From assembly GCF_005144885.1 (NCBI RefSeq), contig NZ_CP039690.1, positions 6,089,001 to 6,153,000 on the forward strand: a DNA stretch of 64,000 nt. The letters are read 5' to 3'. Both the position numbers and the translations under genes were made by a program. How positions within the stretch are numbered: the stretch's first letter is position 1; the number at the start of each line of letters is the position of its first letter. The stretch comes from Phreatobacter stygius. Lineage in GTDB: Bacteria > Pseudomonadota > Alphaproteobacteria > Rhizobiales > Phreatobacteraceae. Below, piece by piece: positions 1 through 8,810 of the stretch. The notes below the pieces were generated by a model. That model had not been told where the DNA came from and did not search any database. It saw nothing but the letters and a program-made list of their open reading frames with translations.

Positions 1-875
1 TGCGGCTTCAGCCGGAGATAGGAGGCGACGCTCGGCGCGGTGATCGCGACGATCGCCGGCATGTGCCTGACGATGCCGGCGGCAAAAGCGCCGCCGACGA
101 CCGAGAGGCGCCCCGGGCGGGCGGGATCGAACAGCGCATTGCGGCCGCTGCCGTCGAGCAGGCTCATATGGATATGCACGCCGTTGCCGACGGCGTCAGG
201 TGCAGTCTTCGGCGCGAAGGTCGTGGCGAGGCCGGCCAGGCGGGCCACCTCGCGCACGATCTCGCGCAGCGCCACCGCCTGGTCGGCGACCGCGACGCCG
301 CGCGCCGGCCCGACGGTCACCTCGAACTGGTCCTTGCCATATTCGGCGATGAAGGTGTCGGGCTCCAGCCCGGCCTCGCCGAGTGCCGCCAGCACCACGG
401 GCCCGAGCGGATCGGCCCGCCGCAAGGCGGCAAGCGAAAAGGCCGGTGCCGCCGGGAAGGGCTCGCCGAGCACCTGGAACTCGTGTTCGAAGGCACCGGC
501 AAGCGTCAGCCCGGCCTCGGCCCGGAGATCGTCGAGCGCGGCTTTCAGGAAGGCGCGCGGGCAGGCGGCCCATGGCGCGCCGTCGAGCTCGACGACATCG
601 CTCATGACCATGTCGAGCGGCGTTGCGGCACCGGGCAGCAGCACGGCATGGCGCGCCGCGCGGTCGGGCATCAGGCGCAGGTCGCCATCCGAACCCCAGG
701 GGCCGTCGGGCGCGATCACATCGAGCGGGGTCAGCGACTGATTGGCCGGCACCCAGCCGACCGTCAGTCCGGGATCGGCGGCGAAAGCCGAGGCCCGCAC
801 CGAACGGCCGCGGGTGATGCCGGAATAGTCTGTCGTCACCAGGGTGACGAGGGCGGCGGGCTCGACAGTTTTCAT
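1..875 (-). CDS. Glutamine synthetase family protein (C-terminus beyond window)
   Basis: The reverse strand reads from an ATG at 875 and runs off the window edge, giving about 291 residues with no stop. The residues visible are typical of the glutamine synthetase catalytic fold: an AFEHEFQ metal-binding segment near residue 143, an EYGKDQFEV segment, and NGVHIHMSLLD, which carries the ATP/glutamate-binding histidines. The N-terminal domain resembles the gamma-glutamyl-amine ligases (PuuA/GlnA3-type) more than housekeeping GlnA. It begins 5 bases after the isochorismatase-like gene, so the two are probably co-transcribed. Inferred role: ATP-dependent glutamylation of an amine during catabolism; the substrate is unknown. 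The C-terminal third cannot be judged. Confidence 0.8.
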   Translation of the reverse strand, partial: MKTVEPAALVTLVTTDYSGITRGRSVRASAFAADPGLTVGWVPANQSLTPLDVIAPDGPWGSDGDLRLMPDRAARHAVLLPGAATPLDMVMSDVVELDGAPWAACPRAFLKAALDDLRAEAGLTLAGAFEHEFQVLGEPFPAAPAFSLAALRRADPLGPVVLAALGEAGLEPDTFIAEYGKDQFEVTVGPARGVAVADQAVALREIVREVARLAGLATTFAPKTAPDAVGNGVHIHMSLLDGSGRNALFDPARPGRLSVVGGAFAAGIVRHMPAIVAITAPSVASYLRLKP

Positions 876-880
876 CGCGG

Positions 881-1516
881 TCACCGGACCATGGCCTGAA
901 GGCGGGCGACGACCGTGTCGGTCTCGGTCACCCAGCAATAGCCGCCGAAGGCCCTCAGCGCCGCCTCGTGGCGCTCGCGGGTATAGGTGGCGCAGGCGTC
1001 ATGGGGCAGGGTGACGCAATAACCCCGGTCGGCGGCGTCGCGCACCGCCATGTCGACGCATTGATCGGTGACGATGCCGGCGACAACGAGGTAGCGGATG
1101 CCGAGATTGCCAAGGACATAGTCGATATTGGTCGAGTTGAAGACGCCGGACGAGGTCTTGGGCAGGATGATCTCGTCGTCGGTGGGCCGAAGCTCGTCGA
1201 TGACCGCGCCGTCGGGATGGCCCTTGGGCACCAGGATGTCGGAGAGCTTGTGGTCGAGCGAGCGATCGCGGCCGTCCCTGGTCAAGGCTTCGATCACCGT
1301 GTGCAGCACCTCGACGCCGGCGGCGCGCGCGGCGGCCAGGATGCGCTGCTGGTTCGGGATCACCGTCTGGCGAAGTGTCCGGTAGAACTCATGGTCCGGC
1401 CCGCGCTCCGGGTGCGAGGGATCCCGGCCGGGTTCGGCGAAGACCTTCTGCATGTCGACGAACAGCACGGCGGTCTCGCCGCTGACATAGTCGGCGTCAC
1501 GCCGTGTCGGGGTCAT
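881..1516 (-). CDS. Isochorismatase-like cysteine hydrolase
   Basis: A 211-residue protein of normal length for the isochorismatase-like hydrolases (amidases such as RutB and N-carbamoylsarcosine hydrolase). The Asp-Lys-Cys catalytic triad is visible: the Asp in VDMQ near residue 21, the Lys in LPKTSSG near 119 and the Cys in TDQCVD near 152, with the expected cis-peptide region just before the cysteine. Its start lies inside the last 20 bases of the RpiR regulator gene and it ends 5 bases before the glutamine-synthetase-like gene, so the three are likely one transcript. The likely reaction is C-N amide or carbamoyl hydrolysis; the substrate cannot be read from the sequence. Confidence 0.85.
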   Translation of the reverse strand: MTPTRRDADYVSGETAVLFVDMQKVFAEPGRDPSHPERGPDHEFYRTLRQTVIPNQQRILAAARAAGVEVLHTVIEALTRDGRDRSLDHKLSDILVPKGHPDGAVIDELRPTDDEIILPKTSSGVFNSTNIDYVLGNLGIRYLVVAGIVTDQCVDMAVRDAADRGYCVTLPHDACATYTRERHEAALRAFGGYCWVTETDTVVARLQAMVR

Positions 1517-2435
1517 CGGAACTTCTCCTTACCTGCGAATCCTTGGCTTGCGAATCTCGGACCTGCGAATCTCGGGCCTGCGGATCCCTGTCCACGGTCA
1601 CCTTGTTGGCGCCACGCACCTGTTCCAGCGCCTCGATGCGTTGCAGCGCCGGCTTGCCGATGCGCTCGACCATGGCGGTGACGACGGCCTCGACCTGCGC
1701 CAGGGCCGGCACCATGGTGTCGAACAGCGACGGCGCCTCGACCTCGGCGGCCAGCACCACATCGGCCTCGTCGGCGATGGGCGAGCCCCAGCGGTCGGTG
1801 AACAGCACGATCTTCAGGCCCCGCTCCTTGGCCTGGCGGGCAAAGGTCACCACGTCGGACTGGTAACGCCGGTAGTCGAAGACCACGAGCACATCGCGTG
1901 CGGTCAGATCGGCCAGCCGGTCGATGAGGTCGGTTCCAGGACCCGACAGCAGCAAGGTGCCGGAACGCATCTGCCTGAGATGCGCCTCCATGATTCCGGC
2001 GAGATAGCCGCTGAAACGGCCGCCGAGCAGGATGAGGCGGCCCTTGGCCTGGATCAGCAGGTCGAGCGCGCGGTCGAATTCGAGCGGCGACAGGGCTTCG
2101 CCATCGCTGGTCAGGCTGCCGGCCATGGCCTGGGAATAACTGCGCATCGGGTGGCTGTCGTCGCGGCCCTGGCGCACCTCCATCAGCATCAGCGGCGAGC
2201 GCAGCCGCTGCTCGACCTCGCCCAGCAGAGCCTCCTGGAAGGCGGTGAAACTCGCAAAGCCGAGCTTGGTCGAGAACCGGACCACGGTCGGGTCGCTGAC
2301 ATCGGCGCGTTCGGCGAGCGTCGCCACCGTGCCGAGGCCGGCGACCGGATAATTGGCCAGGATGACGCGCACCAGCTTCCGCTCGGATGGCGTCAGGGCA
2401 AGCGCTGGATCGATGAGGCGGTCGCGGATCGTCAT
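1497..2435 (-). CDS. MurR/RpiR family transcriptional regulator
   Basis: A 312-residue protein with an N-terminal helix-turn-helix of the RpiR type (about residues 10-75, with the DPTVVRFSTKLGF recognition helix) followed by a SIS sugar/phospho-ligand-binding domain (about 120-250, with LILLGGRFSG at its start). Beyond residue about 280 the protein has an odd hydrophilic tail made of four five-residue repeats (DPQAR, DSQVR, DSQAK, DSQVR), encoded by four 15-bp DNA repeats. The 3' end overlaps the next gene by 20 bases. It sits between the family-5 substrate-binding protein and the hydrolase genes and probably controls this cluster, perhaps through the inverted repeat at 4173-4197. Confidence 0.9.
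   Translation of the reverse strand: MTIRDRLIDPALALTPSERKLVRVILANYPVAGLGTVATLAERADVSDPTVVRFSTKLGFASFTAFQEALLGEVEQRLRSPLMLMEVRQGRDDSHPMRSYSQAMAGSLTSDGEALSPLEFDRALDLLIQAKGRLILLGGRFSGYLAGIMEAHLRQMRSGTLLLSGPGTDLIDRLADLTARDVLVVFDYRRYQSDVVTFARQAKERGLKIVLFTDRWGSPIADEADVVLAAEVEAPSLFDTMVPALAQVEAVVTAMVERIGKPALQRIEALEQVRGANKVTVDRDPQARDSQVRDSQAKDSQVRRSSDDPDTA
1531..1590. repeat. Four in-frame 15-bp tandem repeats in the regulator tail
   Basis: Four consecutive 15-bp units (1531-1545, 1546-1560, 1561-1575, 1576-1590) share the core CTGCGAATC or a one-base variant. They encode the repeated pentapeptide D-S-Q-(V/A)-(R/K) at the C-terminus of the RpiR protein. The unit is a multiple of three, so copy-number change would not shift the reading frame. 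Confidence 0.85.
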
Positions 2436-2521
2436 GCGGATTTTGGGTGATCCTTCGGGGAAACCCAGTCTAGGGCGTCGCAGGCCGGCGGCGAAGCGCC
2501 GCCGGCCGCGGTCGTGGCGGC

Positions 2522-4105
2522 TCAGCCGCGCTTGATGTTCCAGAACACCGGCATGCCCTTGACCATGCCGGTCAGATCGGCGCGGAAAGCGGTCAGCTGA
2601 GCCACCTGGCCGAGCGGGATATAGGGCACATCGGTGAAGGCCTGGGCTTGCAGGCGCTTGGCCGCGGCCAGCTGCCCGGCCGCGTCGGGCGCGGCCATCC
2701 AGGCGTCACGCTCCTTTTCGATGCCGGGGCTGTCGCACCAGCCGTTCAGCGCCGCGCCATTGCCGCGCAGCGCCGCATGCACCGCGGGGTTCAACTGGTC
2801 GGTGCCGGAATTCAGCACGACATAGGCGCCCCAGCCGCCCTGGGCCGGCGGATCCTTCTTGATGCGCCGCTGCACCAAAGTCCCCCAATCCATTGAGACA
2901 TAATCGATATTGAATCCGGCCTTGGACAGGTTGTCGGCGATGACCGCGGACGGCAGGGCGTTGATCTGCAGGTCCTCGGGCACCATCAGCACGATCTTTT
3001 CGCCGCCATAACCGGCCTCGCCCAGGGCGCGCTTGACCGCCTCCGGGTCGCGCGGCGAGGACATCGCCTCCAGGCCGGCATCGTTGGCGAAGGTCGTGCC
3101 GGGACAGAAATAGCCGACATTCTCGCGCCACAGGCTCGGATCGGTGCCGGCCATGGCCATCACCACGTCGCGCTGCGAGATGGCGCGGGTCATCGCCCGG
3201 CGGATCGCCGCATTGGCTGACGGCGCATGGGCGTGGTTGATGCGCAGCGCCGCGACATAACCCGAGGGGTCGAGTGTCTCGACCTTGACGCCGCGGGTGC
3301 GGCGCATCAGCGGCACCATGTCGGCGCCCGGCAGTTCCCACCAGTGGATCTCGCCGGTGCGCAGCGCCGCGCCGGCGGTCGAGGCATCGGCGATGATTTT
3401 CCATTCGACCCGGTCGAACTGGGTGATTTTCGGGCCGGCGGTCCCCTCCGGCGCGCCGGAGGCGCGCGGCACATAGCCCTCGAAGCGCTCATAGACCACA
3501 CGGTCGCCGGCCACCCGCTCATCGGCCTTGAAGCGGTAGGGGCCGCTGCCGACCAGTTCGGTGATCGGCTTGTCCGGATCGCCCTTGGCGATGCGCTCCG
3601 GCATGATCGCCGCCATCATCAGGCCGGTCTTGCCGAGCGCCATGGGCAGCAGCGGATAGGGCCGCTTCAACCGGAACACGATCGTCCGGTCGTCGGTGGC
3701 CGACAGCTCCTCGGTCGCCGCGAACAGGCTCTTGCCGAAATCGTCGCGTTTGCCCCAGCGCGCCAGGCTCGCCACGCAGTCGCGCGCCAGAACCTTCGAG
3801 CCGTCATGGAAGGTCAGGCCGTCGCGCAGCTTCAGCACCCAGCGCTTGCCGTCATCCTCGGTCGAAAAGCCGTCCAGCATCTGCGGCTGCGGCTGGAAAT
3901 TGCCGTCCTGACCGAACAGCGTGTCGAACACCATGTAGCCGTGGTTGCGGGTGACATAGGCGTTGTTCCAGGTCGGGTCGATGACCGAGAGATCGGCATG
4001 CGGCACGAATTTCAGCACCCGCTGGCCGGCGCCCAAGGCGAGCCGTGGCGCGGCCATGGCCGCGAGGCCGGCGGATGAAACATGCAGGAACCGACGTCGA
4101 TCCAT
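2522..4105 (-). CDS. Family-5 ABC transporter substrate-binding protein (dipeptide/oligopeptide type)
   Basis: A 527-residue periplasmic binding protein of the DppA/OppA family. The start at 4105 gives MDRRRFLH followed by a hydrophobic stretch ending near ALGA, a twin-arginine-like export signal; the open frame continues far upstream but without signal-peptide logic. The family features DTLFGQDG, VFRLKRPYPLLP and LVGSGPYRF are visible. It is the first gene of the minus-strand arm. No permease or ATPase genes follow in this window, so the binding protein either works with a transporter encoded elsewhere or the remaining genes lie beyond position 1. Substrate unknown; peptides or peptide-like amides would fit the neighbouring M20 deacylase. 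Confidence 0.88.
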   Translation of the reverse strand: MDRRRFLHVSSAGLAAMAAPRLALGAGQRVLKFVPHADLSVIDPTWNNAYVTRNHGYMVFDTLFGQDGNFQPQPQMLDGFSTEDDGKRWVLKLRDGLTFHDGSKVLARDCVASLARWGKRDDFGKSLFAATEELSATDDRTIVFRLKRPYPLLPMALGKTGLMMAAIMPERIAKGDPDKPITELVGSGPYRFKADERVAGDRVVYERFEGYVPRASGAPEGTAGPKITQFDRVEWKIIADASTAGAALRTGEIHWWELPGADMVPLMRRTRGVKVETLDPSGYVAALRINHAHAPSANAAIRRAMTRAISQRDVVMAMAGTDPSLWRENVGYFCPGTTFANDAGLEAMSSPRDPEAVKRALGEAGYGGEKIVLMVPEDLQINALPSAVIADNLSKAGFNIDYVSMDWGTLVQRRIKKDPPAQGGWGAYVVLNSGTDQLNPAVHAALRGNGAALNGWCDSPGIEKERDAWMAAPDAAGQLAAAKRLQAQAFTDVPYIPLGQVAQLTAFRADLTGMVKGMPVFWNIKRG

Positions 4106-4172
4106 GGTGCGATGACCCCTCTTGGCCTGATCGTTTATGCGGGGCTGAGCCCTTCTGTCCGCATGGCGCGGC

Positions 4173-4197
4173 AATGTCATATTCATTGCATGACATT
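4173..4197. promoter_or_regulatory. Inverted repeat in the divergent promoter region (candidate RpiR operator)
   Basis: AATGTCAT (4173-4180) and ATGACATT (4190-4197) form a perfect 8-bp inverted repeat separated by 9 bases. It is placed 68 bases upstream of the minus-strand binding-protein gene and 53 bases upstream of the plus-strand deacylase gene. A dimeric regulator bound here could control both directions; assigning the local RpiR protein is inference. Confidence 0.45.
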
Positions 4198-4249
4198 CTG
4201 TGTGTGGCAATAATGTAATGAAATCGACAATGCCGAGGGAGGCCGCACC

Positions 4250-5599
4250 ATGACCGAGACCAAAAGCGCCGAAGCCGCGAGCGAGCTTCATCCCGAGCTG
4301 AGCGCCCGGCTGCGCCGCGCCGTCGCCGACCAGGCGGACTATCTGACCGACCTGCTGGCGCGGCTGGTGCGGGTGCCCTCGGTCAATCCGAAATTCCAGG
4401 TCGACCCGGCCTTCAACCGCGAAAGCGCGGTCCAGGACGTCATCGAGGCCGAGCTGAAAGCACTCGGCTTCTCGACCGCGCGCAGCTTTCCCTTGCCCGG
4501 CCGGCCGAACCTGATCGGCAAATGGACCGGTAGCGACGCCCGCAGCCTGGCGCTGTGCGGCCATGTCGACGTGGTGCCCCATGGCGATCTCGGGCAATGG
4601 AGCTTCGAGGCTTATGGCGCCGAGATCGTCGGCGACAGGCTCTACGGACGCGGCTCCTGCGACATGAAGGCCGGGCTTGCCGCTGCCATCGTCGCCTGCC
4701 GGGCGATCGCCGCCGCCGGCATCACCCTGGAAGGGCGGCTGGAGTTCCACGCCGTCGTCGACGAGGAGGCCGGCGGCGAGGGCGCAATGGCTGCGGCGGC
4801 GGCAAGTCCCGGCCTCGCCGGCGTGCTGATCACCGAGCCGAGCGGCGGCGTGCTGCGGCCCTGGGCCGGCGGGCTCGAATGGGTGCGCGTCACCTTGCGG
4901 GGCTTGAGCGGCCATTCGGCCCGTCGCTTCGCCTCGATCTATCCCTCCGAGGCTGGCGCCAGCGTGCCGGTGAAGAGCGTCAACGCCATCGAGCTCGGCG
5001 CGCGCCTGCTCGCCGCCGTGCGCGAGCTCGAGACCCAATGGGGCATTTCCCGCCGCTTCCCCGGCATGCCCGCCGGCATGAACACGATCAGCCCCGGCGT
5101 CATGATCTCGGGCTGCGGCGAGGGGCCTGACGGCCTGCCGGCGCTGCTCGGCAATCCCGCCATGGTGCCCGATCTCTGCGTCATCGATTTCGACATGAAA
5201 TTTCTGCCGCATGAGCGGTCCGCCGACATCCGCCGGGAGTTCGAGGACTGGATCGCCCATTTCGCCAAGACCGATCCCTGGCTCAGGGATCATCCCCCGG
5301 AAGTGCGCTGGGAGCTCGGCAAGCTGCATTTCCCGCCGGTCAACACGCCGCTCGACCACCCGCTGACCCGGGCGGTCGAAGCCAGCATCATTGCCACTGG
5401 CCGGCAGCCGGAGATCGCCGGCATGCTGGGCGTCACCGACGCCGCCCATTATGCGGCAAAAGGCATCCCGGCGGTGGTCTATGGCCCGACCGGCGGCGGC
5501 CAGCACGGGCCGGACGAATTCGTGCTGCTGTCGACGGTGCGCGACACCGCCGCTGTCGTCGCCGACAGCATCATCCGCTTCTGCGGCGTGAAGGATTGA
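4250..5599 (+). CDS. M20 family metallopeptidase/deacylase (ArgE/DapE-like)
   Basis: A 449-residue cytosolic zinc hydrolase of the ArgE/DapE/ACY1 group, at the usual length. Visible landmarks are the first metal-binding segment CGHVDVVPHG, the bridging Asp in GRGSCDMKAG, the catalytic and metal Glu pair in VDEEAGGEG and the late histidine in GPTGGGQHGPDE. The central dimerisation domain contains LRGLSGHSARR. The start is supported by a GAGGGAGG ribosome-binding site. Such enzymes remove an acyl group from an N-acyl amino acid or dipeptide. It opens the plus-strand arm of the divergent cluster and probably processes what the adjacent binding protein captures (inference). Confidence 0.88.
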   Translation: MTETKSAEAASELHPELSARLRRAVADQADYLTDLLARLVRVPSVNPKFQVDPAFNRESAVQDVIEAELKALGFSTARSFPLPGRPNLIGKWTGSDARSLALCGHVDVVPHGDLGQWSFEAYGAEIVGDRLYGRGSCDMKAGLAAAIVACRAIAAAGITLEGRLEFHAVVDEEAGGEGAMAAAAASPGLAGVLITEPSGGVLRPWAGGLEWVRVTLRGLSGHSARRFASIYPSEAGASVPVKSVNAIELGARLLAAVRELETQWGISRRFPGMPAGMNTISPGVMISGCGEGPDGLPALLGNPAMVPDLCVIDFDMKFLPHERSADIRREFEDWIAHFAKTDPWLRDHPPEVRWELGKLHFPPVNTPLDHPLTRAVEASIIATGRQPEIAGMLGVTDAAHYAAKGIPAVVYGPTGGGQHGPDEFVLLSTVRDTAAVVADSIIRFCGVKD

Positions 5600-5701
5600 T
5601 CATCCGGCGGGACGCTGCTCGTCTCGCCGGCCGATTGCTTTCGCCGCGGCTCTGGCCGAGCATCCGCCGGCGCGGCAGGCAGCAGTGGGAACCGATCGGC
5701 C

Positions 5702-7042
5702 ATGAAGACCATCAGGATTGGCGCCGGCGCAGGGTTCGCCGGCGACCGGATCGAACCGGCGGTCGAACTCGCCGAGCACGGACGGCTCGACTATCTCGTC
5801 TTCGAATGCCTGGCCGAGCGGACCATCGCTTTGGCCCAGGAAGCCCGGCTGCGGGATCCCGAAGCCGGTTACGATCCTTTGCTCGCCGACCGGTTTCAGG
5901 CCGTGCTGCCGGCGGCCCATGCCCGCGGCATCAAGATCATCTCCAACATGGGCGCAGCCAATCCACGCGGCGCGGCCAAGGCGGTCGCGCGCATCGCCCG
6001 CGACCTGGGCCTGACCGGCCTGACGATCGCCGCGGTCGAGGGTGACGATGTCACGACGCTCATTGACGGGCTCGACCTGCCGTTGGTCGAGCGCAGGGGA
6101 CGCGTGGCGGACTTGGCCGGGCGCATCGTCTCGGCCAATGCCTATATGGGCATCGGCGGCATCGTCGAAGCCCTGGGCGAGGGCGCCGACATCGTGCTGA
6201 CCGGGCGGGTCAGCGACCCCGCCCTGTTCACCGCGCCCCTGGTGTTCGAATTCGGCTGGGAGCCGGACGATTGGGACCGGCTCGGCAAGGGCACGGTCAT
6301 CGGCCACCTGCTGGAATGCGGCGCCCAGGTCACCGGCGGCTATTTCGCCGATCCCGGCTACAAGGACGTGGCGAACCTGGCGCGCATCGGCTTTCCCCTG
6401 GCCGAAGTCATGGCCGACGGTTCCGCCGTGCTGACCAAGGTCGAAGGGTCGGGCGGGGCGATCGACCTGCGCACCTGCAAGGAACAGCTGCTCTATGAGG
6501 TTCACGACCCCGCAGCCTATTATCAGCCTGATGTCGTCGCCGATTTTTCCGGTGTCGGTTTCACCAGTGTCGGGCCGGACCGGGTGGCGATCTCAGGCGG
6601 CAAAGGCCATCCGCGCACCGAGACGCTGAAGGTGACCATCGGTTATCGCGACAGTTTCATCGGTGAGGGCCAGATCTCCTATGCCGGCCCTGGCGCCCGC
6701 GCCCGTGCGGAGCTGGCCTCGCGCATCGTCGAAGAGCGCCTGAAACTGACCGGTGTCGTGATCGACGAGTTGCGCCTCGACCTGATCGGTATCGACGCCG
6801 TGCATCGTGGCGCAGCCGTCGGTTCCGGGCCGGAGCCGGCGGAGGTGCGGCTGCGCGTCGCCGGCCGCACCGGCTCCCTGCGCGACGCCGTCCGCATCGG
6901 CAACGAGGTCGAGAGCCTGTGGCTCAACGGTCCGGCCGGCGGCGGTGGCGCGACCAAATCGGCGCGCGAGGTGATCGCCGCGGCCTCCACCCTGATCCCG
7001 CGCGAGCTGGTCGAAACCCGCATTGCCTATGAGGTCGCCTGA
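5702..7042 (+). CDS. Acyclic terpene utilization AtuA family protein (DUF1446)
   Basis: A 446-residue protein whose N-terminal region (KTIRIGAGAGFAGDRIEPA, GRLDYLVFECLAERTI, IKIISNMGAANP) is characteristic of the AtuA/DUF1446 family. The founding member is required for acyclic terpene (citronellol/geranyl) use in Pseudomonas; the biochemical reaction of the family is not settled. The stop codon overlaps the start of the next gene in an ATGA arrangement, indicating translational coupling with the small AtuA-associated protein. No other atu genes (geranyl-CoA carboxylase and so on) are seen, so a terpene role should not be assumed; many alphaproteobacteria carry this pair beside hydrolases and dehydrogenases of unrelated catabolic loci. 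Confidence 0.85.
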   Translation: MKTIRIGAGAGFAGDRIEPAVELAEHGRLDYLVFECLAERTIALAQEARLRDPEAGYDPLLADRFQAVLPAAHARGIKIISNMGAANPRGAAKAVARIARDLGLTGLTIAAVEGDDVTTLIDGLDLPLVERRGRVADLAGRIVSANAYMGIGGIVEALGEGADIVLTGRVSDPALFTAPLVFEFGWEPDDWDRLGKGTVIGHLLECGAQVTGGYFADPGYKDVANLARIGFPLAEVMADGSAVLTKVEGSGGAIDLRTCKEQLLYEVHDPAAYYQPDVVADFSGVGFTSVGPDRVAISGGKGHPRTETLKVTIGYRDSFIGEGQISYAGPGARARAELASRIVEERLKLTGVVIDELRLDLIGIDAVHRGAAVGSGPEPAEVRLRVAGRTGSLRDAVRIGNEVESLWLNGPAGGGGATKSAREVIAAASTLIPRELVETRIAYEVA

Positions 7043-7365
7043 TGAAGCTGCGCGAACTCGCCCATGCCCGTGCCGGCGACAAAGGCAATGTCTCCAATAT
7101 CGCCGTTTTCGCCTATGAGCCGGGCGACTATGCCTTTCTCCTGGAACATGTGACCGCCGCGCGGGTGAAGGCGCATTTCGCCGACATTGTCGACGGCGAG
7201 GTCACCCGCTACGAACTGCCGGGCATCGGCGCGCTCAACTTCGTGATGCAGGAAGCGCTCGGCGGCGGTGTCACCCGCTCGCTGTCGCTCGACGCGCATG
7301 GCAAGTCGTTGAGTTCGTCGCTCTTGGACCTGGATGTCCCGGACCGGCAGTCGGAGCGCCGTTGA
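7042..7365 (+). CDS. AtuA-associated small protein (C-terminal domain of longer AtuA homologues)
   Basis: A 107-residue protein starting MKLRELAHARAGDKGNVSN. This opening and the following NIAVFAYEP segment correspond to the C-terminal domain found fused to DUF1446 in longer AtuA homologues. It starts inside the stop codon of the upstream gene (ATGA), so the two products are almost certainly made together and probably form one complex. The last 15 residues are polar and poorly conserved. Function unknown beyond association with the AtuA family. Confidence 0.8.
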   Translation: MKLRELAHARAGDKGNVSNIAVFAYEPGDYAFLLEHVTAARVKAHFADIVDGEVTRYELPGIGALNFVMQEALGGGVTRSLSLDAHGKSLSSSLLDLDVPDRQSERR

Positions 7366-7489
7366 CGTCGGGCGATCCGCGCCAGGCGGCGGGCCGCCAT
7401 TCGCCCGCCGCGTTCGCTCGGCGCGCGCGCCTTTGCTAGGACTGGCGGCGAACGGGCCCTGTCCCCCAACCGCCTTCTTGGAGACGTGC

Positions 7490-8626
7490 ATGACCAGTCA
7501 TTCGAGCCCCTACGTTCCCGGCGCCGATGGTGGCGAATGGACCGGTCTTGCTCCCGCCGACGCCGGTTTCGATCCGGCGAGGCTCGCCGCCGCGGTCGAC
7601 TTCGCCAAGGCGAGCGAAAGCCCCTGGCCGCGCAGCCTCTATTATCCCGACGGGCGTTATGTCGGCCTGGTCGAATGGAACGAGACCGGGCCGTGGAGCG
7701 AGATCGCCGGTCCGGTGCGCGAGCGTGGCGGTCCGGCGGGCCTGATCCTGAAGGGCGGCCGCCTGGTTGCCGAATGGGGCGACACCCAGCGCACCGACAT
7801 GACCTTTTCGATCGCCAAGAGCTACATCGCCGTGGTGGCCGGGCTCGCTTTCGACGACGGCCTGATCACCAACGTCGACGAGCCGGTCAATGCGACCGTC
7901 AAGGACCGGTTTTTCGACAGCGCCCACAATGCGCCGATCACCTGGCGCCACCTGCTGCAGCAATCGAGCGAATGGCAGGGTGAGATCTTCGAAAAGTCCG
8001 ACCAGGTGGACCATAACAGGCAGATCGGCGCCGGCGCCGACAACAGCCGCAAGGGTCAGAAGCGCGACCTGAAGCCGGCCGGCAGCCACTACGAATATAA
8101 CGACGTCCGGGTGAACCTGCTCAGCTATTGCCTGCTCCAGCGCTTCCGCCGGCCCTTGCCCGATGTCCTGCGCGAGCGTGTCATGGACCCGATCGGCGCT
8201 TCGCCCGACTGGCAATGGCACGGCTACCGCAATTCCCTGGTCGATATCGATGGCCGGACAATCCAGTCGGTGCCGGGTGGCGGCCATTGGGGCGGCGGCC
8301 TGTTCATCGGCGCGCGCGACCATGCCCGGCTCGGCCTGATGGTGGCGCGCGGCGGCAGCTGGAACGGCAGGCAGATCCTGTCGGAAGCCTGGGTCAAGGC
8401 GATGCTGACGCCGTCGCCGACGCTGGACAATTACGGCTATCTCTGGTGGCTGAACAAGGGCGCGGCGGCCAAGCCCGACGTCCCGGCCTCGGCCTTCTTC
8501 GCGCTCGGCGCCGGCACCAATGCGATCTGGGTCGACCCGGATCACGATCTGGTCGTGGTGCTGCGCTGGATCGACAAATCCGCCTTCGACGGATTCTTCT
8601 CGCGGTTGATGGCGGCGGTGAAATAG
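7490..8626 (+). CDS. Serine hydrolase, class C beta-lactamase-like
   Basis: A 378-residue protein of the beta-lactamase/esterase (S12) fold. The nucleophile motif SIAK is seen in MTFSIAKSYIAVVAG, the tyrosine motif in HYEYNDVRVN, and a third-motif-like GGGHWGGGLF. An ATG at 7490 with TTGGAG upstream is preferred over the longer open frame from 7334, whose extra N-terminus overlaps the preceding gene and is arginine-rich shadow sequence. No convincing secretion signal is seen, so a cytoplasmic esterase or amidase is likely. It is the last gene of the plus arm; 124 bases separate it from the AtuA pair. Confidence 0.85.
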   Translation: MTSHSSPYVPGADGGEWTGLAPADAGFDPARLAAAVDFAKASESPWPRSLYYPDGRYVGLVEWNETGPWSEIAGPVRERGGPAGLILKGGRLVAEWGDTQRTDMTFSIAKSYIAVVAGLAFDDGLITNVDEPVNATVKDRFFDSAHNAPITWRHLLQQSSEWQGEIFEKSDQVDHNRQIGAGADNSRKGQKRDLKPAGSHYEYNDVRVNLLSYCLLQRFRRPLPDVLRERVMDPIGASPDWQWHGYRNSLVDIDGRTIQSVPGGGHWGGGLFIGARDHARLGLMVARGGSWNGRQILSEAWVKAMLTPSPTLDNYGYLWWLNKGAAAKPDVPASAFFALGAGTNAIWVDPDHDLVVVLRWIDKSAFDGFFSRLMAAVK

Positions 8627-8649
8627 GGCGGGTAAGGGGTTCACACCAA

Positions 8650-8796
8650 CCCTCGCCCGCGTCTTCGCGGGAGAGGGTGGCCGCGGAGCGGCCGGGTGAG
8701 GGTGGTTGCGTCGATGCTGTCAGTGCATTCCCGCCAACAAAAATGACGGATGGGTGTTGAATTGGACCCTCACCCGGCGCCTGACGGCGCCACCCT
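8650..8796. repeat. Palindromic intergenic repeat, left portion (interrupted by the insertion element)
   Basis: The first arm, CCCTCGCCCGCG to GGTGAGGG (8650-8703), and a second arm in opposite orientation starting CCCTCACCCGGC at 8767 form the same REP-like layout seen intact at 33012-33175. The second arm is cut after CACCCT at 8796. It resumes as CTCCCGCAAGCGGGCGAGGG at 9970-9989 on the other side of the IS110 element. Joining both sides recreates an arm nearly identical to 33126-33174. Confidence 0.85.
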
Positions 8797-8810
8797 TGCA
8801 TGTTTGCGGG

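Noticed and set aside
4106-5506. N-terminal extension of the family-5 binding protein to 994 residues
   Set aside because: The extension runs antisense to the M20 deacylase gene and across the divergent promoter; a signal peptide starts at 4105.
8797-8810. Search for terminal inverted repeats of the insertion element
   Set aside because: Left and right ends share no inverted repeat, which agrees with the IS110 family rather than DDE transposons.
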